Below, piece after piece: positions 16,080 through 25,217 of a stretch of 64,000 nucleotides of DNA (the stretch's first letter is position 1; each line of letters begins with the position of its first letter). The stretch lies in the NCBI RefSeq assembly GCF_023515995.1, contig NZ_CP097320.1:4650001-4714000 (forward strand), given 5' to 3'. This DNA is from Candidatus Mycobacterium methanotrophicum. Its GTDB lineage: Bacteria; Actinomycetota; Actinomycetes; Mycobacteriales; Mycobacteriaceae. The notes under the pieces are model-generated. The model was not told the origin of the DNA and searched no databases. It saw only the letters and a list, made by a program, of their open reading frames with translations. The position numbers and the translations under genes are program-made.

Positions 16080-17819
16080 TCAGCGTGTCTGGATGGGGAG
16101 TTGCAGATAGGAGGCATGCTCCCCGCCGGTATGGATGACGTGTCGGCCGCTGTTGGCGCCGATGTACTCGCCAATGGCGGGCATCAACGTGCCGAGCAGA
16201 TTGCGGCTGCTGATGACGAAGCGCAGCTGTTCGCCAGGGTGGAACGCCAGGCCGATCGGCAGCAAGTCGATTTCGACGTCGACGACGTCGCCGCCGCTGA
16301 GCTTCTCGATCCGGTCGAAGGTGTGGACGGGCACGTCCTCGGTCGACAACGTCTCGTCGAGGTGACGGACGGAAACGCGCAACCGGCCATCAGGTCCCTT
16401 GTACCGCAGGACGGTAGCTCCGTGATCGGTAAGGTCATGGACCCTCGCGTTGTGATTGGGCACGGTGAACTGCGCCAGCGGCGTGCCGTAGGCATCGAGC
16501 TTCTGCATCAGCACGAACAGATCCATGTCCTCGCCACCTCGCGCTTCAACCCACAGGTGAGCCTTCGGATAGCCGACCATCACGGTCTCTCGGTCGAACT
16601 TCTTGATGAACGACACCGCGTTCGGGTTGGAATCGACGTCGTAGACTGCCTCCACCCCGTCGGTCGGTGCTTCGGCACTCAAAACTCGCGCACGGCCGTC
16701 GAGGTAGTACTTCGTCGAAATGACCCCCGCTGGCGGAAACTCATCCGCGGAGACGCCGACCCGGTCGCCACCCCCGAGGTCGAGAACCGAGTAACGAACG
16801 CGGGGGGTGGATTCCCAACCGTTGTGGATGTCCTTCAGGTAGCGATCGAAGAAGCGTCGCAGGTCTTCCCTGTTCGCCTCGTCGTAGTAATCAGGCCACT
16901 CCTGACTGTTGTGGATCCGCAGCCACTTGTCGTGCGAAGCAATCCGCCGCCAGGCGCGGAACGTTCCCGCGGTGTGCAGTGTGTTCGTGTAGCTCGCGAC
17001 CACATAGGCCGGCACAGTGATCTGCTCGAAGGCTGGGATCTTGTTCTCCCACAGTTCATTCATCAGCGGACAGCGCTCGGCTTCGGCCAATACGTCCTCT
17101 TTGCGGTTCTTGCCGAAGAAGCTGCCGTCCTGAAGCTGTTCAGCGAAGCCGGTATCGGGCATGCCGCCCCGCATCACCAGGTCGCGGTAGACGTCACTAA
17201 CGCCCTCCCACGGGTTGATCGCCGCCAGGTGCGGCGGCTGCTCGGCGGCGGTGAACCACTGCGACACCGCTAGGTAGGAGGTTCCGCTCATCCCGACTTT
17301 GCCGCTGCACCATGACTGTTCGGCCAGCCACTCGATCACGTCGGAGCAGTCGCGACCCTCCTGGCGATCCCACAGCACACTGTCGCCTTCCGAGTCGACC
17401 ACACCGCGAATGTCCGGATTGCAGATCGCGTAGCCCTGCGCGCACCAGTACGCCGGGTCCGGCCCCTCGAACTTCTCCAAGCCGGAGACGATTCCATCGT
17501 CGAGGCCGACCATGGCGAACACGCCTTTCACGCTGGCCGACGTGCCTTGGCCCTTGCCGTACGGGCTCCACGCCACGATCACCGGCACCGGCTCGTCGCC
17601 GACGGGGCGGAACACGTCGACGTGGACGGTGACACCGTCGCGCAATGTGACGGCGACGTCCTTCTCGAACACGACGTCAACTGGAAGCCGCAGGAACTCC
17701 GGTGCGATCTGAAAGCCCGCCGGCAGCGTCTGCACGCCGGGCTCGAACGGGGTCAACACGCCAGTGCGCCCAGGAGGGAGGGGCTCGGACGGGACGAAGA
17801 TCTTCTGCTCGTTGCTCAC
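16080..17819 (-). CDS. CocE/NonD-family hydrolase (X-Pro dipeptidyl-peptidase S15 type)
   Basis: 579 residues. It has an alpha/beta-hydrolase domain with the nucleophile Ser178 in GMSGTSYLAVSQ, an oxyanion-type region VAWSPYGKG and DIRGVVDSEGD, and a C-terminal jelly-roll domain (FHPGEQLRFVISS near the end) typical of CocE and glutaryl acylases. Such enzymes hydrolyse esters or amides of aromatic acids in the cytosol. As the first gene of the minus-strand cluster and divergent from the TetR regulator, it is likely the entry step that frees an acid for the downstream enzymes. There is no signal peptide. Confidence 0.85.
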   Translation of the reverse strand: MSNEQKIFVPSEPLPPGRTGVLTPFEPGVQTLPAGFQIAPEFLRLPVDVVFEKDVAVTLRDGVTVHVDVFRPVGDEPVPVIVAWSPYGKGQGTSASVKGVFAMVGLDDGIVSGLEKFEGPDPAYWCAQGYAICNPDIRGVVDSEGDSVLWDRQEGRDCSDVIEWLAEQSWCSGKVGMSGTSYLAVSQWFTAAEQPPHLAAINPWEGVSDVYRDLVMRGGMPDTGFAEQLQDGSFFGKNRKEDVLAEAERCPLMNELWENKIPAFEQITVPAYVVASYTNTLHTAGTFRAWRRIASHDKWLRIHNSQEWPDYYDEANREDLRRFFDRYLKDIHNGWESTPRVRYSVLDLGGGDRVGVSADEFPPAGVISTKYYLDGRARVLSAEAPTDGVEAVYDVDSNPNAVSFIKKFDRETVMVGYPKAHLWVEARGGEDMDLFVLMQKLDAYGTPLAQFTVPNHNARVHDLTDHGATVLRYKGPDGRLRVSVRHLDETLSTEDVPVHTFDRIEKLSGGDVVDVEIDLLPIGLAFHPGEQLRFVISSRNLLGTLMPAIGEYIGANSGRHVIHTGGEHASYLQLPIQTR

Positions 17820-17879
17820 GAGTTCATCGCCTTCCCAACATCAAGGTTCGTTCCGGACGATGCGCAGGTCTGCGTCTAC

Positions 17880-17946
17880 AAGATACGAACCGTGTCTTAT
17901 GCTGCCGACACTACGCCGCCGAGATAAGATACGCAACGTGTCTGAT
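17880..17946. promoter_or_regulatory. Two palindromic operator-like sites between the hydrolase and tetR
   Basis: Two similar 21-bp sites, AAGATACGAACCGTGTCTTAT (first base 17880, last 17900) and a near copy at 17926-17946 (AAGATACGCAACGTGTCTGA plus T), each contain the inverted halves AAGATAC and GTGTCTT. Their starts are 46 bp apart. The second covers the GTG start of the TetR gene, so binding should block its own expression and the divergent hydrolase promoter. Confidence 0.7.
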
Positions 17947-18630
17947 GCGAGCGGTTCCTCAGGTCCTGCACCCAAGGGGCGCCGGCGCGACGACGTGCTG
18001 ATGTCGGCCATCCACGCGGCAACCCAAGCCGAACTGGCCGACTACGGCTACAGCGGGGTGACCTTCGAAGGCGTCGCTCGACGCGCGCAGACGAGCAAAC
18101 CCGTGCTCTACCGCCGCTATCCGTCGCGAGCGCACATGGTCGTCGACGCGTTGCCCAACCTACGTTGGCAGCCCGACGACGAACTGCTGGCCGGCGAGTC
18201 GCTGCGCGACGATCTTCTTTCGCTGTTCGGCGCCGCCGTGGAGAACTTCGTCGCGATCGGCATCGGCAATTACCGCAGCCTGATCGCCGACGCCGATAAA
18301 GACTTGTTCGAGGTCCTCGATACCCAAGTGAGCGGCCTCGCCCGGCGGACGGTGGTGCCAGCACTGCAACGCGCAAGGGAGCGCGGCGAACTCGGTCCCC
18401 ACGCCATCCCCGAACGGGCGGCAACCAGTATCGGAATGCTGCTGCGCGACGAGATGTTGTTCTCCCGCAACACCGTCGGCCCCGACACCATCGCCGAGAT
18501 CATCGACACCGTCTACCTACCCCTCGTCGAAACGCTGTCACACCAACCGGCAAAGGCGTCCTCAGCGGCCCGTCGCCGCAAGACATCGAATCCTGCCTCC
18601 CGCAGCGCATCGCCCCGACCCAACACCTGA
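17938..18630 (+). CDS. TetR/AcrR-family transcriptional regulator
   Basis: 230 residues from GTG 17938. The N-terminal helix-turn-helix is clear: ELADYGYSGVTFEGVARRAQ then TSKPVLYRRYPSRAHMVVDA. The C-terminal part fits a TetR_C_11/C_16-type ligand domain (AIGIGNYRSLIADADKDLFE). It is divergent from the CocE-type gene, with two palindromes in the gap, so it is very probably the local repressor, released by a pathway substrate. The C-terminal tail is rich in Arg, Ser and Pro and likely disordered. An upstream in-frame extension exists but would read through the operators. Confidence 0.88.
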   Translation: MSDASGSSGPAPKGRRRDDVLMSAIHAATQAELADYGYSGVTFEGVARRAQTSKPVLYRRYPSRAHMVVDALPNLRWQPDDELLAGESLRDDLLSLFGAAVENFVAIGIGNYRSLIADADKDLFEVLDTQVSGLARRTVVPALQRARERGELGPHAIPERAATSIGMLLRDEMLFSRNTVGPDTIAEIIDTVYLPLVETLSHQPAKASSAARRRKTSNPASRSASPRPNT

Positions 18631-18912
18631 CGACGCTCACATGTGAACCGCATCATTCGGACCAATTCCGAAACGATGGAAGCTGACGGCCGCCACGCCA
18701 TCATCAACCACCCACCCATTTCACACGCCGACCAAAGTCACCCGAGTGCCCACTCGAAACTCATCGAACACATCGACGGTGCCGGACGACGATGCACCGT
18801 CGGCTTTCGACGGACCGTCATCTAAGGGGCACCAAATTCTCACTTTCATGTCCAATTGGACATCGAGTGGACATTTCACTTGAGAATTGGACATTAAACT
18901 TGAGAAGCCACA
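18631..18912. mobile_element. Right end of the nested cargo element
   Basis: After the tetR stop there is no convincing gene. From about 18838 the sequence holds TnsB-type boxes: AATTCTCACTTTC, two TGTCCAATT-type inverted motifs, CACTTGAGAATTGG, and the terminal CTTGAGAAGCCACA ending at 18912. The TGTCCAATT motifs also occur at the left end, at 12331-12339. Confidence 0.75.
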
Positions 18913-18918
18913 ACCCGG

Positions 18919-19291
18919 TGTAGATCCTCAAGCTTTGCGTCGTATCCCAACACTCTGACCAGCACACTTGCACGTGTCTCATTCAGCCGGGCCGGGTTTC
19001 AGTCTCACGACTTGTGTGCACATCTTACGGCGAGCGCTCCGGTCCGACAGGCGTCGTTCTCAGCTGATGCGGCGCGCTCAGTTGGGTCGTTGACATCGGC
19101 TTGGGCAACCACTTCTCCTGGTCGTTCGATTGCTGCTCAGCGGGGGCAGCCCTCCTCAGGTAGTGGATCGCGGAGCAATGGTGGTGTCGCGGTACTGCGA
19201 GAAGCTCGGCACTGTCACGGAACGCTGACATGACGTGCCGGCTCGACGTGCGCTACAGCCACGGCCAGACCCGCCGAGCGTGGCCGGCAAC
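18919..19291. mobile_element. Left end of the autonomous Tn7-like unit (element E)
   Basis: The terminal box TGTAGATCCTCAAG (18919-18932) is followed by TGTCTCAT (18976) and GTCTCACG (19002). The remaining 280 bases up to the end of tniQ hold no gene I can support. The five bases before the box (CCCGG) are shared with the first bases after element D, once the nested insertion is removed. Confidence 0.7.
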
Positions 19292-21946
19292 TCATCGGAG
19301 GTGGTGCGAGATAACTGGGGTCGGCGCCGTCATCTCGGCTGGCGCTGCCTTCGAGCGGGCGTTTACTGCTCCGACGACTCGGGACCCGAATGGTGTCAGT
19401 TCCATCGGCCGTCCGCGTTCGGCGCGGACGAGGAGTTTCTGGTCCAGTTCTCGTTCGAGGCGGTTGATTTGGTTGACCAGGGTGAACTGGTGGACGCCAA
19501 GTTCTTTGGCGGCGATCGTCATTGTGGGGTACGGGCTGGCGGCAGCGAAGCGTTGCAGGCGTTCCCAGCCGCCGATGCCGGCAAGCGCTGGTCTCAGGAT
19601 GTCTGGCGCTGCTTGTGCTTCGGCGGCCGCGGCGAGGTTGGCGCTGTGGCTGGGGCCGCCGCGTGACCGCTTCGGGATGTTGTGGGTTTTGGCCCACCGT
19701 TCCATGTTGGCGGTGCTCATGCCGCACTCGCGGGCGAGGTCAGGGAAGGCCCTGCGCTTGTTGACGTATTGGTCGTAGAGCCAGTCGCGGTCGACGTGAT
19801 GTCGTGTTTGGCGGCCGGGGACGCGCAGGGGGATGCCGTAGTCGTGGGCGAGTTGGGCGACGGTTTTGCGGTCGACGCCGATGCTGGCGGCGATGTCCCG
19901 GAGTCCACGACCGTCCGTCTCGTATAGGTCCTGTAGGCGGTCTGGGGTGAGTGCTGATTTTGCGGTGCGGTACCCGGTGCCTCGGACTCGGCCTTGATCG
20001 TGGGTCACCGGCTCTCTGGCCGGCGCCGGGTGCGTGGTGAGGAGGTGTCGGACAGTCTCCAGGGTGGTGCCGAGGTGCTCTGCTGCCGCGCCGAGGCTGT
20101 AGTCCTCGACGCGGATCAGCCGGTGCAATTCACCGATGTCCACCGCGGCTGGGTCATGGCCGGGCAAGTGCAGGTCGCCGAGCATCGCCGTCGGCGGATG
20201 CCAGGTGAGGGGTTCATCGCCAATCCCGTTGGTGGTGAGGAAGTCCTGGCCATGCCGGTCGAGTGCGGCGGCCAGCTCCGGGGTCAGGTGCTCGGGAAAG
20301 TCGGCGGTCTTGGTGCGGAACTCGTTGTCGTCACACGCGAACGGCGCGGCGCTGGCTGGAAGCGCGCTGAGCCGTTCGAACAGATAGCACCGTGCCACCC
20401 TGGCTCGCGCCGACCTTCGTCCTGGTGTTGCGGTGTCGCGGCAGACGCGGGCCCATGCGCTGTTGGGCAGCAACGTCGAGAAGTCGAGTCGGCGGCGACG
20501 CTGGTAATCGATCGGTGTCTCGGTGTCTGCCAGGTAGTCGGCCAGGAGGGTCAGTACCGCGCTGACGTCGCTCCACTCGTTCTGCTCAAGGAGTTGAAGC
20601 ACTCGCGACAAACCCTGCCCCGTCATCGGCGCCGCGATTCGTTTGCCGGCCTCGTGCAGGGTCAGCCGGGTGCCTACCAACATCATGGCCGCGGACAGGG
20701 CCGGTCGGAGATGTCGTTGATGGCAGGTGGGGATCGTCATGCGCAGCGACCACGCCGGCCAGAACATGGTCGGTGTGCGCTGGGCGAGGCGATCGACCCG
20801 GGCTGAGCCCGCGATCGGTCGCGAGGGCTTCTCAGATGCGGTCCGATACCGCAGCTGCTCGCTCGGTTTCAGCAGGGGAGCCAAGGCAGCGATCTGGGCC
20901 GCGGTCAACGTCGACGTCGTGCGCCGGCCCCATCCGATATTGGCGGTGCTGACCGACAGGCCGCGGTCACGCGCACCGCTGACCAACCACCGCATCGCCG
21001 CTGCTGCGGCTGCGATGTCGGGCTTGCTCAGGCTCGTTAACGCTGCGGCGACCCCAACTGCTGCGGTGGCGGCGTACGCGGGCGTTGCGAGCCCCGGTTT
21101 GTTTTGAGCCCGGGCCGGACCCGATCTTTCTTCTGCTCCGGCGCGGTAGGCGGTGACGAGATCGGCGGGCAGGATGTTGGCGAGTTCGTCGTGGCTGGCG
21201 TAGGCCAGCACGCGGCCCGCCACCGCGCGAATATCGGCGAGCACCCCGGCGCCGGGCTTGGGATCGCGGTGGTAGACGCCGAATTGAGCCGTTGCCGTCT
21301 CGATCACGTCGTACACGATGTGCTGGGCCACCAGCACCGGGTGGTCGTCGGTGAACTGGGCCACCGGTGTTGCGGTGAGGTCAGCGGCGCAGCGTGCCGG
21401 TGCACGCCCGGTCGCACCCGGTGCTGGGTTCGCGCAGTGCGCTGGGGCAGGGATCGCGTCGCTGATGTGTGGACGGAGCCGTTGTACTCCCCCGCACGAT
21501 GGGCAGCCGTCGGCGAGTAGACAATGGTGTTCGGTACAGGCGAACGCCCAACCCAGGCGCCACGACAGTTGCCAGCGACCACCTGTCGCGGCCAGGCACT
21601 GGGGGCAATATCGTGAACCACTGGAGCGGCCCCACGGGAAGGCGCGGTTGACGGTGCGGGTCGCGGTATCAATGCGTACTCCGCGGTCGGCGTAGTGGGA
21701 CAGTGTCATCGCGTCGATCGTGTCGGCGTCGAGTCCGCTCGCCGTGGCGATCGCCGTGCTCTCGCCGGGGCGCAACTGCACGATCCACTGACTGGTACAG
21801 GTGCCGCCGGACGGTTTGAGCCCTACGGCGGTGATCAGGTCGGCCCAAGCAGTATGGGTGCGGGCCGCCAGTGCCTCCAGCCATGAGTCGATTGCCTCAC
21901 CGGGCAGCGAAGGCACCCGAATTGGCAGTGTGCGAACGGCGCTCAT
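19292..21946 (-). CDS. tniQ: TniQ-domain target-selection protein, TnsD-like
   Basis: 884 residues. The N-terminal TniQ domain (LPIRVPSLPGEAIDSWLEAL) is followed by zinc-finger cysteines (RYCPQC, then FACTEHHCLL and GCPSCGG), as in TnsD. Several helix-turn-helix repeats fill the C-terminal half (GLRDIAASIGVDRKTVAQLA, FPDLARECGMSTANMERWAK, TMTIAAKELGVHQFTLVNQI). TnsD-type proteins of this length bind a fixed chromosomal site and bring in TnsC. Since the transposon lies 10 bp past the stop of dnaB, the likely target is the dnaB 3' coding end. Short TniQ proteins of RNA-guided systems are about 400 residues, so this long form argues for DNA-sequence targeting. The start overlaps the tnsC stop (ATGA). 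Confidence 0.88.
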   Translation of the reverse strand: MSAVRTLPIRVPSLPGEAIDSWLEALAARTHTAWADLITAVGLKPSGGTCTSQWIVQLRPGESTAIATASGLDADTIDAMTLSHYADRGVRIDTATRTVNRAFPWGRSSGSRYCPQCLAATGGRWQLSWRLGWAFACTEHHCLLADGCPSCGGVQRLRPHISDAIPAPAHCANPAPGATGRAPARCAADLTATPVAQFTDDHPVLVAQHIVYDVIETATAQFGVYHRDPKPGAGVLADIRAVAGRVLAYASHDELANILPADLVTAYRAGAEERSGPARAQNKPGLATPAYAATAAVGVAAALTSLSKPDIAAAAAAMRWLVSGARDRGLSVSTANIGWGRRTTSTLTAAQIAALAPLLKPSEQLRYRTASEKPSRPIAGSARVDRLAQRTPTMFWPAWSLRMTIPTCHQRHLRPALSAAMMLVGTRLTLHEAGKRIAAPMTGQGLSRVLQLLEQNEWSDVSAVLTLLADYLADTETPIDYQRRRRLDFSTLLPNSAWARVCRDTATPGRRSARARVARCYLFERLSALPASAAPFACDDNEFRTKTADFPEHLTPELAAALDRHGQDFLTTNGIGDEPLTWHPPTAMLGDLHLPGHDPAAVDIGELHRLIRVEDYSLGAAAEHLGTTLETVRHLLTTHPAPAREPVTHDQGRVRGTGYRTAKSALTPDRLQDLYETDGRGLRDIAASIGVDRKTVAQLAHDYGIPLRVPGRQTRHHVDRDWLYDQYVNKRRAFPDLARECGMSTANMERWAKTHNIPKRSRGGPSHSANLAAAAEAQAAPDILRPALAGIGGWERLQRFAAASPYPTMTIAAKELGVHQFTLVNQINRLERELDQKLLVRAERGRPMELTPFGSRVVGAVNARSKAAPAEMTAPTPVISHHLR

Positions 21947-23070
21947 CCGGCTTTGCGTTTGCCGATCCGGGTGGTGAGCCGACGGGCGTCGAAGGCTGCT
22001 TCCAGTTCTTTGCGGCCCTTTTCCGACGCGGCGTCATTCTTGACCTGATCCAGCAGGTCGCGGGTAAGGCACTCGGTCCCAGTTCGGACGGCACGTTGGC
22101 AGCCTCGGTTGATCAGCGTCATCAACGAGCCGATGTGCCCGGTGCTGCGGGCGAACAGATAATCCGACAGGTCGTCGGCGAGCATGCCGGGCTGCTTGTT
22201 GGCGAGCACGATCCGCTTCTCGATGGCCAACAGCATCTGCCGCCACTCGTGCCGGCCGTCATCGGCGTCAATGGTGAACGGGCGCATGTCGAGCTGGGTG
22301 GTGCGCCGCCCGGTCTGGGCGATCACCGCATCCTCGTAGGAGGATCCCTCGGAGAACAGTCCCCGCGCGGCCAGCCCGACGCCGATGAAGATCAACGTCA
22401 CGGGGAACTCGTTGGCGATGTACTTGAAGTGGTTGCTGATCTCCACCCCGGAGGATTTGTGCCACCGCAGAAAATGGAGATCGTCGATGACCAAGACGCG
22501 CGTGGAACATGCCAGAACGTTGTCCAGCGCGCGGTGCGCGAAGTGCGCCGCGTTGCCGCGGGTGACTCCTGGGTGGGCGAAGAATGAGAGCATCGCCCGG
22601 TTGAAGTCGACCATCCCGGTGTTGCCGGTCAGCCCGACCCGGCATACCGGCCAGTGCTCATTCCCGGCGTCCGTCAACGAGCCGCGTGCTTTGATCTCGC
22701 GGCGGTGAAACCCCTTGGCGAACGCCAGCACCGAGGTGGTTTTCCCCAGGCCGGGGAACGCGTCGATCGCAATTGCGCCTTTGGCCTTGTCGCCGTCCTG
22801 GAGGTTGCTGTCGACGATGTCCCAGAGGTCCTCGTGCAACGCCTTCATTTGCGGGGTCTTGATCGGGCCGAGGTTGGCGTGCCATTCCCGGCGCTGCCGG
22901 TTGTAGTCCTCGAAGGCGTTCTCACCGAGCGCCTCGATTTCGTTGCGGGTCAACGGTTCCGGCGGGATCCGGGCGGGGGTGTTCACGAACCGCTGCCAAC
23001 CCTCCTTGCGCGCCAACGTCAGGTTGTCCAACCGTGGGGGATGCTCGACGGGCACCTCGTCCGGCGTCAT
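21943..23070 (-). CDS. tnsC: TnsC-like AAA+ ATPase
   Basis: 375 residues. The Walker A box is GLGKTT (about 106-111) in AFPGLGKTTSVLAFAKG, and Walker B is RVLVIDDLHF (about 191-200) with Asp196/Asp197. TGNTGMVDF and GRRTTQLDMRPF suit the TnsC/TniB ATPase group, which forms a filament or ring on target DNA and links the target selector to TnsAB. It is placed between tnsB and tniQ with ATGA overlaps on both sides, so the four proteins are made in a coupled series. It appears complete. Confidence 0.9.
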   Translation of the reverse strand: MTPDEVPVEHPPRLDNLTLARKEGWQRFVNTPARIPPEPLTRNEIEALGENAFEDYNRQRREWHANLGPIKTPQMKALHEDLWDIVDSNLQDGDKAKGAIAIDAFPGLGKTTSVLAFAKGFHRREIKARGSLTDAGNEHWPVCRVGLTGNTGMVDFNRAMLSFFAHPGVTRGNAAHFAHRALDNVLACSTRVLVIDDLHFLRWHKSSGVEISNHFKYIANEFPVTLIFIGVGLAARGLFSEGSSYEDAVIAQTGRRTTQLDMRPFTIDADDGRHEWRQMLLAIEKRIVLANKQPGMLADDLSDYLFARSTGHIGSLMTLINRGCQRAVRTGTECLTRDLLDQVKNDAASEKGRKELEAAFDARRLTTRIGKRKAG

Positions 23071-25217
23071 GCGTCCTCGAATGCGTCGGCGTAGAAGTCG
23101 TCCTCGTCGACGGCGTCGAGTTCGTCCTCGGCGTCGTCGTCACCGGTCTCAGGCTCGTCCTCTTCGACGGGTGCGGTGTCGATGGGGGTGGGTGCGGTGG
23201 CCATCGCCAAGACCCGTGCGACCGACGGCAGCCTGGCGACGGGGTCGTCGTCCTCGGCTGTGTCGAGGAGGGCGGCCTCACGGGACAGCCGCAGCGCCAT
23301 GCGCCGCTCGGTCACCGAGGAACCGAGCCCCAGGTTCCACCGCTCCAGCAGGTCGGCTACTGCCAGCCGGTCGTCGGGATAGGTGTACTTCGAAGCCGCG
23401 AGTTTGCGGGCGAACTGCAGCGCGTCCTCGCTGAGCGGCATGTCCATCGACGCGGCGTGCTCCCACATCAGGGTGCTCCACGCTCGCGTCTCGGGGTCGC
23501 GGAAGTAGACGCGGGTCACGTCATCGGGATCATGATGAATGGGCCAGCGGCCCTTTGCCTTACCGATATAAGGGCTGGTCATGTTGCGGTACGGATTCAG
23601 CGAGGCGCCGTTGTAGCGGCGACCGCCGAAGTCGACCCCGTAGTGCTGAACCTTGCGCCACTCGGTCTTGAGGAACTCATACGCCAGATCAGGATCACGC
23701 GGTGCCTCGATGTAGCCGGCGCGGGCGATGCCGTGCTCGAACATCACCGCCGGCGACATCCGCAGACCGGGCACGTGCGGATCCACCAGACTGTCGTGGG
23801 GCCGGTGGTGGTAGACCACCGCCACCCATTCCCGGATGATGGCCTCCAACTCGTCGAGGTAGAAGAAGGCCTCCGCCTCGGGATCCAGCCCGCGGGAATG
23901 CACGTCCGGGCCCTTGTAGCCGGGCAGCGCCTGCAGCAGGTCCTCGCGGATGGTCCGGAAGAACCTCTCCACCGGCCCCTTATCCCTTCCCGTCCGCAAC
24001 CGGGCCGGCTGGATCGAAATCCCCATCCGCTGGCACACACTCGTTAGGTGATCGGAGACGTAGATCTTGCCGTGGTCGATCACGATGGTTTCCGGGACGA
24101 TCGCCGGCCCGACCGCGCCAACAAAAGATCCTTCAACCGCATCGACGTCGATCAGAACTGACCTCGGGATGCCGTGCTCGGGCCACACCGCGTGCGCCGG
24201 CCAATCCTTGCCCGCCGGCCGAGGCCGATACGCCTGATACAACACCGACGCGGCATCCACCGACTTCGTTGACACCGGCGTGACCCGGATCCCGGTGACA
24301 CAGCGGGTGTACCAATCCATCCCGACCGTCAACTCCGCCTGAACCCACTGCAAGGTGAACGGATCCAACGCGAAAACGTCCAACCGCGTCGTATCCATCA
24401 ATAGGTATTCGCCTGGCCGCGTCGGACGCAACTTCCCGTACACGCCATCGGGCCGCTCGGCGATATCGCGGTTCCTCTTCGTGCTCAACCGAAATGTTGG
24501 ATACCTATTCTCAAGCTCGGCAAGAACGCGGAACGCCGTCGCACGCGAGGGCACCTCCACGACGCCCTCACCGAACCGCGCGACGACTCGTGCGCTGGTC
24601 CGCGTGATCACCATTGTCTGCGACGGGCGGGACTGCTCTTTGTGCTCCACCATCACTTCAATGGCGGTCTCGGTCCACCGCGGATCCACCGTCGCGCCGA
24701 GGCCAGCTGACCGCTTATCCCGCGTCGGCGCCAAACCTGCTTCACCGTTCTTCTGGAACTGTTGAACCCATCGCTCGATCGTGCGCAGACCAACACCGAG
24801 CTCGGCCGCCTTGCTGGCGTATCGCGTCGACAGGGGCACGTCGGCGCGGTATTCAGGTCGCGGCTCCTGTGGGAGTGCTAAATGCTCACTACCCGAACGG
24901 AACCCTGTCAGCACTTCGCGAACATGCGCGGCTCGCTCGGCGATATCCTGACGCTCCACGTCATTGAGCTGCGCGAGCACAACTCCGACTACCTCCGATG
25001 CGTCATCGCTGGACGGTCCCTCCGATTCGGGAATCACCCGCGTGCTATCCGAGACAAGCAGCTCCTTGAGGCAAGCCCGGGTGAAGGTCTGGGTCGAGGT
25101 CCCTTTGAATACGACGTCCATACCTGTCCGTCCGGTACGAATCTCGACGATCTCGACCAGTTCGCCGTCGTGAATGAGTCTCGTACCTACACCGATCCGT
25201 ACCGCGGCAGATGTCAT
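23067..25217 (-). CDS. tnsB: TnsB-like DDE transposase
   Basis: 716 residues. N-terminal helix-turn-helix regions (GVGLRTIERWVQQFQ) would bind the GTCTCAC end boxes. The RNase H-like integrase core has Asp275 (YLLMDTTRLDVF), Asp381 (IVIDHGKIYVSDH) and Glu417 (DKGPVERFFRTI), a full DDE triad. A Mu-transposase-type C-terminal beta barrel (RRYNGASLNPYRNMTSPYIG) and an acidic tail that should contact TnsC follow. It joins the 3' ends to the target, while TnsA cuts the 5' ends. It starts within the tnsA stop (ATGA). Confidence 0.92.
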   Translation of the reverse strand: MTSAAVRIGVGTRLIHDGELVEIVEIRTGRTGMDVVFKGTSTQTFTRACLKELLVSDSTRVIPESEGPSSDDASEVVGVVLAQLNDVERQDIAERAAHVREVLTGFRSGSEHLALPQEPRPEYRADVPLSTRYASKAAELGVGLRTIERWVQQFQKNGEAGLAPTRDKRSAGLGATVDPRWTETAIEVMVEHKEQSRPSQTMVITRTSARVVARFGEGVVEVPSRATAFRVLAELENRYPTFRLSTKRNRDIAERPDGVYGKLRPTRPGEYLLMDTTRLDVFALDPFTLQWVQAELTVGMDWYTRCVTGIRVTPVSTKSVDAASVLYQAYRPRPAGKDWPAHAVWPEHGIPRSVLIDVDAVEGSFVGAVGPAIVPETIVIDHGKIYVSDHLTSVCQRMGISIQPARLRTGRDKGPVERFFRTIREDLLQALPGYKGPDVHSRGLDPEAEAFFYLDELEAIIREWVAVVYHHRPHDSLVDPHVPGLRMSPAVMFEHGIARAGYIEAPRDPDLAYEFLKTEWRKVQHYGVDFGGRRYNGASLNPYRNMTSPYIGKAKGRWPIHHDPDDVTRVYFRDPETRAWSTLMWEHAASMDMPLSEDALQFARKLAASKYTYPDDRLAVADLLERWNLGLGSSVTERRMALRLSREAALLDTAEDDDPVARLPSVARVLAMATAPTPIDTAPVEEDEPETGDDDAEDELDAVDEDDFYADAFEDA

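Larger units (their letters stand above)
12308..18917. mobile_element. Nested, transposase-less Tn7-like cargo element with 5-bp duplication
   Basis: The element proper is 12313-18912 (6,600 bp). Its ends are inverted copies: TGTGGCTTCTCAAGTT at 12313 and, reversed, TGTGGCTTCTCAAGTT at 18912, each followed by TGTCCAATT a few bases further in. Both ends are flanked by ACCCG (12308-12312 and 18913-18917). The terminal TGT..., the TTCTCA core and internal GTCTCACG boxes (12371, 12397) match the ends of the autonomous Tn7-like element, but the element encodes no transposase. It must have been moved in trans by a related Tns system. It landed exactly at the junction of two other transposon ends. 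Confidence 0.88.

Noticed and set aside
18643..18825. A 60-codon frame after tetR
   Set aside because: No ribosome site or recognisable fold; it runs toward the nested element's end. It cannot be excluded but is not supported.
19012..19233. A 73-codon plus-strand frame between the transposon left end and tniQ
   Set aside because: Low-complexity Ser/Arg-rich product overlapping end boxes; no sign of a gene.
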